In this document: in pieces, positions 56,657-64,000 of the stretch
Layout: the number at the start of each line of letters is the position of its first letter
How positions within the stretch are numbered: the stretch's first letter is position 1
Assembly: GCA_036346355.1 (NCBI GenBank)
Contig: CM070576.1
Span: 59,567,712-59,631,711 of the forward strand
Reading direction: 5' to 3'
Source: Rhipidocladum racemiflorum
Taxonomy: Eukaryota; Streptophyta; Magnoliopsida; Poales; Poaceae
DNA: 64,000 nucleotides
Program-made: the position numbers and the translations under genes
Notes under the pieces: generated by a model
What the model saw: only the letters and a program-made list of their open reading frames with translations
What the model was told of the DNA's origin: nothing
Databases searched by the model: none

Positions 56657-57242
56657 TCTTTACAGATGTGAGCCGTTTGATCGAGCAACCGAGCGATTCA
56701 GATCGTTCAAATCCATTCACTACAATGTTTTGTTACAATAATGCTACAATACTATTTACTACAGTACTTTGGGGTCAATCTGAGCCGTCACTTTTTGGTC
56801 CAACGGCTGGCACGTAACTGCTAAAGTTGCAGTTATACTACCAACCGCACTGAATCCCTGCCCGAGCTAGTACGTATGTTTAGAACTCGGGAATGCCGTA
56901 GCAATTCTGCAAGGTTTGGACTAATACTTACAAAATTCGTAACTTAGAACAGACCTTCGGAGTAGATCGTGCACATGTATTTCAGAGAGGGGAAATGAAA
57001 ATATATATATTGATACACATATTTGGACATGTGGTTTCTCTAACTATCTCTAAAGTCAGCTCTAGATGGTATACAATAAATATCTTTTCTCTCTTGTACA
57101 TAAATAATTTATCTATGTTCTCGTGTAAAGTTGGCTATTAAATAAGAGCTAACTCTCTTTTCTTTTCTCTTTTCTCATTGTTCCACATAGATCAAGGTGA
57201 TGTCTACAGACTAAAACTAGCTAAGATACTGTAATATTATTG
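56657..57242. other. Intergenic DNA, no gene seen
   Basis: AT-rich, no coding or repeat signature recognised. Confidence 0.4.
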
Positions 57243-57244
57243 TA

Positions 57245-57520
57245 CTCCCTCCATTTCAAAATATAGGGCATATTAGAGCTTGGCTCATGGATTAAGGATC
57301 ATTAAGTACAGTGAAAAGTAGGGATAAAAAGACCAAAGTACCCTGGTGCTCTTTAGTGTTAGTATCCAATGTGTATTCCTAGGAATAGTAAAGGACCATG
57401 CATGCATGCTGCAATTAATAGGGGTAAAATAGGAAGCTAAGTACTCCCCTCCATAAGACTCCTTATAAAAAGAAAAATCTTCTCAAAGCTAATAGGCCTT
57501 ACATTTTGAAATGGAGGGAG
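57245..57520. mobile_element. Stowaway-type MITE (Tc1/mariner)
   Basis: Perfect inverted ends CTCCCTCCATTTCAAAAT and ATTTTGAAATGGAGGGAG are flanked by TA on each side (57243-57244 and 57521-57522), the Stowaway signature. 276 bp, non-coding. Confidence 0.88.
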
Positions 57521-57522
57521 TA

Positions 57523-58499
57523 CATGCCTAAGAGAAATGGACTAGATCCAAGAGAAATGAACTAGATCCAAGAAACCAAGTTTTTCTTGATCAAAATGCA
57601 TGACAACCATGTTTAAGGAGTGAACATGTGATTAGGCGTCATAAATGGCATCATTCAATGAGTCACCTATGCTTCTGTTAGGGTCGCACCACTCCCAAGG
57701 GATGTTGACAGGTGGGCCCGTTGTACTCCAAAAGAGCTACAACATGGACCCACGCGCCGGGCCCACGCGTGTCCGAAAGCCCCGCTCATATCAGCACACC
57801 AATTAATTCTTCTTTCTTCCTTAAAAAAATTCTGCTTTCAACAAAAATAATAATAAATTCACTTTCGGTGATGGTTCAACTAGAACCAACAATTTATTAT
57901 TCCCATTGTCAAAAAAATCTGTCCTATTTAGTGCCATCCATTTATTATTTTTTTTTTTGCAAAATTGCATGCATATTTCATCTAAAAAATTGATTTTTTA
58001 TTCTTTCCTTTTTTAATTTGTAATTAACAAAAGATTGTACTCCATATGAAGTCAGAATCTTTAGGCAGCAAATCGGACGTGCTTGCCCACCTATCCATTA
58101 ACCAGATGCACTATCTAGACCAGTCAAAGTTTATCGAGCTCTGTGCTAGCTAACTGAGTAAAAACACTATGTATTGTGTATTCACCGTTTCGTATATATT
58201 GTAACAATGGTCTCTCACTCCTTATTCTCTCAAGCCTCTCATATTCAAAATCTCAGCGAAATTTTAGAAATTCCGTTTGAAATTGTGGCCTTAGACGAAA
58301 TGAAAACCCCCGTCGAATTAAAAACTTTGAAAAAAAATTCAAATTGCTACAATAATTTTAGAAAATTCACCAAAATTTTACAAATTTCACCGATTTTGGG
58401 GGGGGGGGGGGTTGGACTGTAATACATGCTTTTTGGACCGAATTTTGAATTCGTTGGACCAGATTTGGTGCTATGTTTTTTTAGAAAATTATGATACCA
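57523..58499. other. Intergenic DNA, no gene seen
   Basis: Near 57535-57570 a 21-bp phrase containing 'aagagaaatg.actagatcc' is repeated in tandem. A G run lies at about 58398-58410. No gene recognised. Confidence 0.4.
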
Positions 58500-58503
58500 T
58501 TTA

Positions 58504-58690
58504 TTAGTAATAGATGAGGTCGCGGGATTGAATACTCCATCCAGCAATTACAATGCTATTTTTGTGTGGATCTGAACTGCACAAAAAAAGGCCGCTGGGA
58601 ATACTCAAACCCACAACCACGGGTAGCACGTGCTGAACCTTTACCAGCAGAGCTAAGCCTTGTGGCTTGTACTCATCCCCCCCCCCCAAT
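58504..58690 (-). repeat. tRNA-related repeat (SINE-like)
   Basis: On the minus strand 'tagctctgctggtaa' resembles a Pol III A box and 'gtgggtttgagtattcc' a B box, about 40 bp apart, as in tRNA-derived SINEs. A second B-box-like block in the opposite orientation ('gcgggattgaatactcc') lies at 58518-58540. Together they form an inverted pair. No poly-A or T tail or TSD was identified, and no true cloverleaf can be drawn. Confidence 0.45.
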
Positions 58691-59200
58691 GTTTTCTAGC
58701 ATCTAGACTCCAGTTCAGAGGAGAAGGAAAGCACCAAAAATCTCGGTGATTTCGATCGAAAACTCAGAAATCTCGATTAAAAAATTACCGGTTTTGAATT
58801 TTAATAACATTTCGTTCAAAATTCTGAGATTTCGCCGAAATTTTGGATTTTGGGTACCTCCGAGATGTCAACCGAAAATGAAATTTCAAAACTTGCATTG
58901 TACCTACCTCGTCTCCAACCTCAGTGCCTTTGTCGCCATCTTCCTAGCCCCATTGGATCCAGATTCAACGACGAGGAGTACGCTCAACAACAATAGGCCA
59001 GATCTCATGGAATTCTTCATCGTCCACCTTGACGACGATCAGAGTAGCGACAGCAAGTGGTAGATCCGCCTTCCCAGTGTCCAAATCCCCATCACCAGCG
59101 TCGAAAGCCAATGCTTAGATTTGGACGAGACCTTCCCCTTTGGCGTCGGCCCTGCCCATCGCTGTCCACTACTCACCACTCCATGCCAACGCTGAGGGTG
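58691..59200. other. Intergenic DNA, no gene seen
   Basis: 58740-58860 has several 'tttcg.cgaaa' inverted phrases, like 45340-45640. A C-rich piece at 58900-59195 looks gene-like in composition, but no domain can be read. Confidence 0.35.
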
Positions 59201-62200
59201 TGTAACGTCCCTAAATTTCTGTCTTTAAAAGGGTAAAATAATAAATATTATTTAAAATTGAAATATTATTTTTTTTGAAAAAAATGAATTTCCATGGAAT
59301 AATCAATTTTTTGGATTTCAAAAAGTTTTTTTCTTCCTATTTTTCAAAATTTAAAAGTAACTTATGTATAAAAATAAAAACAAACTTTAAGTTGGAAATA
59401 ATTTTATTAAGTTCAAAATGTTTGAGGGAATTTTTGTGAATTTTTTTTCTAAAACTTTGGACTTTATTTTGTTTTCTCTCTAAAATCCATTTGGTATTTT
59501 ATGTGATTATTTTAAACCTATAAATCAAATTAAAAATACAATTCTCTCTCGAACCGAAGCCCTTTCCTTCAACCACTTGGCTCGCCTTTTCCCGACCCAC
59601 CTTCTCTTCTTTCTCTCTCCTTGAGCCAGCCCGGCTCAACGGCCATTTCCTTCACACGGCCTAGCCTCTCTTCCTCTATTTTTTCGCTGCCAGCTAGACC
59701 TGCCCAACCCTACCGGTTAAACCGCCCCTCTTCTTCTTCCTCTAGCGACCACCTCCCATCCAAGATTGCGAGCTTTCGGATTTCACTTTGCCACCGTTTT
59801 CACTCATAGTATTGCGTAATCAAGCTCCAAGTAATTGCTGACATCATCACTTCCACTCCCTGACCGTTTCCTCCTCTTGTGCGCACGATCTTGCATTAAA
59901 CCCGCACAACTACTGCTTTGTCCTTCACCATTACCCCCATTTTCAGTGCCTCCCTAGACCTATAAAAGGGAGCTCTAAGACCACTATTCTCATTCCCTAG
60001 CTCTTCTGCCTGGAATGCCATGTGCTCTCTCCCTCCCCGAGCTCCGTCCATCGCATCCCCTCATCCTACCGCCATCTACAATGCGTCCCAAACCTAGATA
60101 ATTGTGTCATTTTGTGTTCCCAAGCATAGAGAGTGTTTCCCCTCAATCAATTTCGGTTTACTCCCCTCCCTCTTGTTGGATTTTTTGTTTTTCCCTTGTC
60201 GGCCCCTGGCCGCTTCTCCTTGATTCTCGCTATCATCAAGGCCCCCTGGATGACTCCATCCCCACTGTCAACATCGCTGCTCTACGCACTCCCTGATGCT
60301 CCTTCCCTCCTCGTCGGAGCCCGACAGCCACGCCATTCCCCGTGCATGCCCGATTGCACCGCCGCGCCATTATGCATTGTCGCCATGGGCCGAGTCCACG
60401 GTGGACCGACCAAGACCATGGGCTCGGTCCACAAAAACCCGGCCCCACCTGGCATAGACCCAAGGACATTTTTAATTGCAAAAATATTTTGGCCAAAAAT
60501 CATTTTCCTCTCCTGACGTCAACATTGCATCATGCTTGCGTCATAATTCAAATTTTATTCAGAAAATAATTCCATAATTAGAAAATACCCACTCATGTAA
60601 TAATTCTGAATTTCCTTTAGAAATAAAAATCCAAAATCCCATAAAAATCTCAAATAGTGCTTTCTCTATCTTTTTCTCACATTTAAACCGCTTGGAGGTC
60701 CATTCTCCTCCTTTCTAACTCTGGTTTTCTCTATTTCTATTGTTAAATTCATCTAAAATCCTAATATACCTATTTATGTTAGTTTTGAATTTTCCTATTT
60801 TCAATCTTTAGATTTGGATTGCCGAAAGAGTACCAGATCGACGGATCTCAACATGACTGCATCGTGCAAGGCAAGTTACACCTTTGATCATATTGATCAT
60901 ATAATTTTAAATTATATTTTGATTGAAATTACTGTATGCGTAATTCTATCAGTGTAATTTTAATTCTAGACTTAAATGTATAGTTACTCCTACTGATTAT
61001 GACTTCAATTCACATTGAAACCTATCTACCTTGTCACCTTAAGCAAAACGTCACTAGTTGGTACACTAATACAGTATTGACTAGTACTATATAGTAAATG
61101 TCTTAGATATGCTTACACCTGAATTTAGGGTCTTTTAGGAATTTGAGCCAAACAATATGTTTTGTGATAAAAAAATATTTCTTGGTATTGGTGTGCCATT
61201 GAATGCTGAAAAAATAATATTATTCAAAAGAAAGTGAAAAATGTGATTTAGACTAGGCAAGAAATGGTTGTTATGTGGCTTTGTCATGGTTCTAGGTTTG
61301 TGAAAAGCTCATCTAATCAATTAAGGACTGGTCTGTATTTTGCTGAATATAAAGCCTTATCGTACTACCATAAGTCTGGTATGGGACAGACCTGGCTAAC
61401 TAATTTGCAATGTTCCATTATCGGTTATGCCATTCAGTTGTTTTTATGACGCAAGATGGCGCTTCTGACTAGAGCGGTTTTAACCCTTTCAATGGTGAAA
61501 CTTTAGCGAGGCATGATTGTTTTGGAATGGTGCTTTGTAAAGGTCTTATCATGATCTCTCTGCTGCACACCAAAGAAAGTGTGTTAATAGTTTAACAACA
61601 ATAGATGATCATGCCTGTGGGTAAAGTTATACAACCCCTGCAGAGTGTAAAACTAATTGATTAGCCAAGCCCTCTGTCAAGGGCATGTCGAGCAAGCCAT
61701 TCATGGATTAGAATTGATTTCCAAAAAGTGTTCATAAGAAATTGATTTAAAGATGGTGTGGGTTCCATCTGAAAAAATGGTTGAAGCTCCAGATTGGATC
61801 CTGTGTTGAAAATAGGTTTAAAACTTAGTGTTATTATTCAACTATGCCTTCGAAAGTACTTATTATATTTAAAATGCTTCTTATTGCTCAAAGTAACCAT
61901 ATTATGCCTTCCTTTGTTATTCTTACATTAATACTGCACTTTTATGTGTGACTTGTGTGTACTTCTAGTACTCACATTGCATTATATGTTATTTTAGAGA
62001 AGGAGCACATCATCAGGATGTCGACGACTAGGCTACTCCCCCAGCCGATTACCTGTGGCAGATTTGTTGGGTCTTACTATTTTTTTCGTTGCGATATTTT
62101 TAGTTGGCCCATGAGCCATATATTGTAAACTCTGATAATTAAAAAAACAAAATTTTTTATGATATGTTGTAATATCAACTTTGTTTACAGTGTGTATTAG

Positions 62201-62269
62201 TTTTTTCTGGACTAGTACATGATACACAAAGGATTCGAAGGTGTTATTCTCGGGTCTAATAGGGTGACA
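59201..62269 (+). mobile_element. LTR-like block, possible long solo LTR
   Basis: It opens TGTAACGTCCCTAAATTT, very like the 'TGTAACACCCTAAATTT' start of long grass gypsy LTRs, and 'gggtctaatagggtgaca' at 62252-62269 resembles the usual end. C-rich leader-like DNA (59560-60480) and 'gtgtgtacttctagtactcaca' style sequence (61950-61980) fit such an LTR. The flanking 5 bp do not match, so the boundaries are uncertain. No protein domain is present. Confidence 0.42.
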
Positions 62270-62391
62270 CCACCCTCTGGATCCAACTAGTTTGGTCTAG
62301 ATCTAGTTGCTATGGCCGCCACCCATCACCTGCCACCGTCTCCACAACCATGGCCCATTGGTTCCCCGACTCCGTGTCGCCAGCTGTGTGC

Positions 62392-62666
62392 CATGTTCTT
62401 GATTATTTGGGGGTGGACTTTTTCATCTTGATTTTTTCTAGTGATGGCAAAAGTGTTTACAATTTCTCCTGTGTTTTTTCTTGCATTTTTTTGAAGGCAA
62501 TAAATGCAAATGAACATCTTGGATAGCTGTGTGCCATGTTTTTGATTATTTGGGGGTGGACTTTTTCATCTTGATTTTTCTGGTGATGGCAAAAGTGTTT
62601 ACAATTTCTCCTGTGTTTTTTCTTGCATTTTCTTGAAGGCAATAAATGCAAATGAACATCTTGGAT
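62392..62666 (+). repeat. 133-bp tandem duplication
   Basis: 'agctgtgtgccatgtt' begins at 62392 and again at 62525. The two units differ at only a few positions and end in 'aacatcttggata'. The hAT element that follows duplicated the 'atcttgga' at the end of the second unit. Confidence 0.9.
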
Positions 62667-63329
62667 AGGGGTGAAAATGGGTCGGATATCTCCCGCCTAA
62701 TCTAGGATTGGATCTGGTCGAGACTAGATTTGGGACCGGGTTTGAATATCCGGTCGAATCCTGGACCGGATCTGGATACTTGAATTCAGATTCGGGATCG
62801 GATCCGAAGCATCTAATATTTGGTAAATACAGGATGTGGTCCAGATATTCAAAATTTTCCTATTCGGATATCCGAATTTTTCCTATTCAGATATCTAAAT
62901 TTTTCCTATTCGGATCGGATATTTGGATATTTCCTATTCAGATATCAGCAAGGCCCAACCCATTCCCATCATATTTTTTTCCATGGCAGCCCATTTATAT
63001 TAACAATTAGTTGGTTGTATTGATCCTCAAGTAGCATATTCTTTCTACGACTTCTATTGAGTTTGATTGATATATAATGTTACTATAGTCATGTACTCGT
63101 ATAGTTTTAATTCAACATATATTACTCTATACATACGTGCATTATACGTATATCTTTTATCCTTTTCGATCCGAATCTGTCCCATATCTGTTGCGTACCC
63201 GTATCTTGAATAACCTGGATCCGTATTCGTATCCAGCCAACCCATATCCGGTTCCGAATCCGAGAAAAAATATGGGTTAGGATACAGGAAGAACAATATC
63301 CGCCTGTATCCGACCCATGTTCACCCCTG
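62666..63329. mobile_element. Non-autonomous hAT element
   Basis: Ends TAGGGGTGAAAATGG and CCATGTTCACCCCTG are near-perfect inverted repeats with sub-terminal 'ggatccgg' / 'ccggatcc' runs. The 8-bp duplication ATCTTGGA is exact (62658-62665 and 63330-63337). 664 bp with no transposase. Confidence 0.88.
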
Positions 63330-63337
63330 ATCTTGGA

Positions 63338-64000
63338 GAAAAATGGACAAAAATGCAATTCCTCTTCCATTTTCTGCTGTGTTTCCGTGAAGAAGGGAAA
63401 GAGTGACCCATCTAATGTAATGTTGTTAATGTTTCCATTTTTTCTTGAAGGGAAAAAATGTCCACATTTGAAGTACTGTTGGTGCTCAAATTCTTCATTT
63501 CTTTTTAATTTTTGCTTGAAATTAGACTAATGTAGGTGGTGCTGTTGGGTGTTCTTGAGGTTTTGTGATGAATCTGTGCAGATGGAGGAAGTTATGTGAT
63601 GAATTTATGGAGAAATTTTTCTAATGGATTTGTGGAAAATGATGTTTTACTTATATCCGGCCTCTCTTCGAATTTGAAAAAACAATCTAATGAATAAAAA
63701 ATCATCTGCTAAATATGTCCCAAATGGGCTAATAATAATATCTCTCTTATCTTCCCTCACTCTCAAATTTGTGTTGAAATTTGTGCAACTTGTGATGATC
63801 CTGGGCAAACATGTCCCCTAGTCCGAGAGGAGAGATAGAGAGAGGTGAGACAGAAGGGAGGAGCGATATACATCTATTTGACTATTCCCAATTTTTGTAC
63901 TGTTTTTTTGTTCCCCATATGCACCAATCTCAAAGCAAATGTGTGGTGTGGATAGGACATGTTGTTGTATGTATATGTCGTTTCGCTTTTTCAAAGAAAA
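63338..64000. other. Intergenic DNA, no gene seen
   Basis: AT-rich. 'ttttcttgaaggg' phrases near 63445 resemble the 62.4-62.6 kb repeat unit, so this may continue the same unknown sequence. No coding signal. Confidence 0.4.

Noticed and set aside
58398..58410. G run (and C run near 58679) as functional elements
   Set aside because: Simple homopolymers. Length is unreliable and no quadruplex pattern of four G runs is present.
59621..60516. C-rich frames (59621-59809, 60133-60516) as protein-coding exons
   Set aside because: No domain, poor codon structure, and position inside an LTR-like block beginning TGTAACGTCCC.
1..64000. A novel defence or biosynthetic gene system
   Set aside because: Both strands were read for clustered enzymes, nucleases or toxin-antitoxin pairs. 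Only dispersed host genes, pseudogenes and transposable elements were found.

Overview
The window is plant nuclear DNA, almost certainly from a grass (Poaceae). The evidence is intron-bearing genes, a GC-rich coding style in the intronless gene, Tourist, Stowaway and hAT elements with clean target-site duplications (TSDs), Helitron ends, and Ty1/copia and Ty3/gypsy LTR retrotransposons. There is no bacterial or organellar gene organisation.

Only a few host genes can be read. The best is a complete eight-exon Rab GTPase of the RABD2 (Rab1/YPT1) type at 6960-9692 (+, 203 aa, CCSS C-terminus). About 1.6 kb downstream is an intact single-exon PORR-domain (plant organelle RNA recognition) gene at 11327-12544 (+, 405 aa). 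A broken ubiquitin C-terminal hydrolase remnant follows at 13008-14378 (+). A small unrecognised four-exon gene lies at about 26069-26788 (-).

The main structural story is an old direct duplication of the RABD2-PORR block. Unit A is 6.9-12.7 kb. Unit B is spread over 15.8-42.3 kb and has been taken apart: a 5'-truncated RABD2 pseudogene (15776-17088), the RABD2 downstream flank split by a copia element (17473-23967) and a 9-bp-TSD MITE (24214-24504), a 2.0-kb block with the minus-strand gene that unit A lacks (25293-27308), the PORR upstream flank split by a 9.75-kb gypsy element (27749-37497), a further 1.9-kb insertion, the 5' part of PORR (39451-40015), a 2.2-kb insertion, and finally the PORR 3' UTR (42188-42308). 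Removing the insertions restores colinearity with unit A.

A second copy of the same gypsy family sits at 46915-56651. Both are on the minus strand, with gag, protease, RT, RNase H and integrase remnants in Ty3/gypsy order, 5-bp TSDs, a shared tGGCGCGC-type primer-binding site, a GC-rich tandem array and an antisense TATA-like unit. Every reading frame in them is broken by many short indels, which is either decay or a consensus-quality artefact.

The left end (1-6.7 kb) is AT-rich and holds a short Helitron, a copia gag relic, a Tourist MITE, a long foldback repeat and a 1.36-kb hAT element ending about 220 bp upstream of the RABD2 start codon. The right end (56.7-64 kb) is intergenic, with a Stowaway MITE, a tRNA-related repeat, an LTR-like block, a 133-bp tandem duplication and a second hAT element. 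I saw no defence system, CRISPR array or gene cluster.
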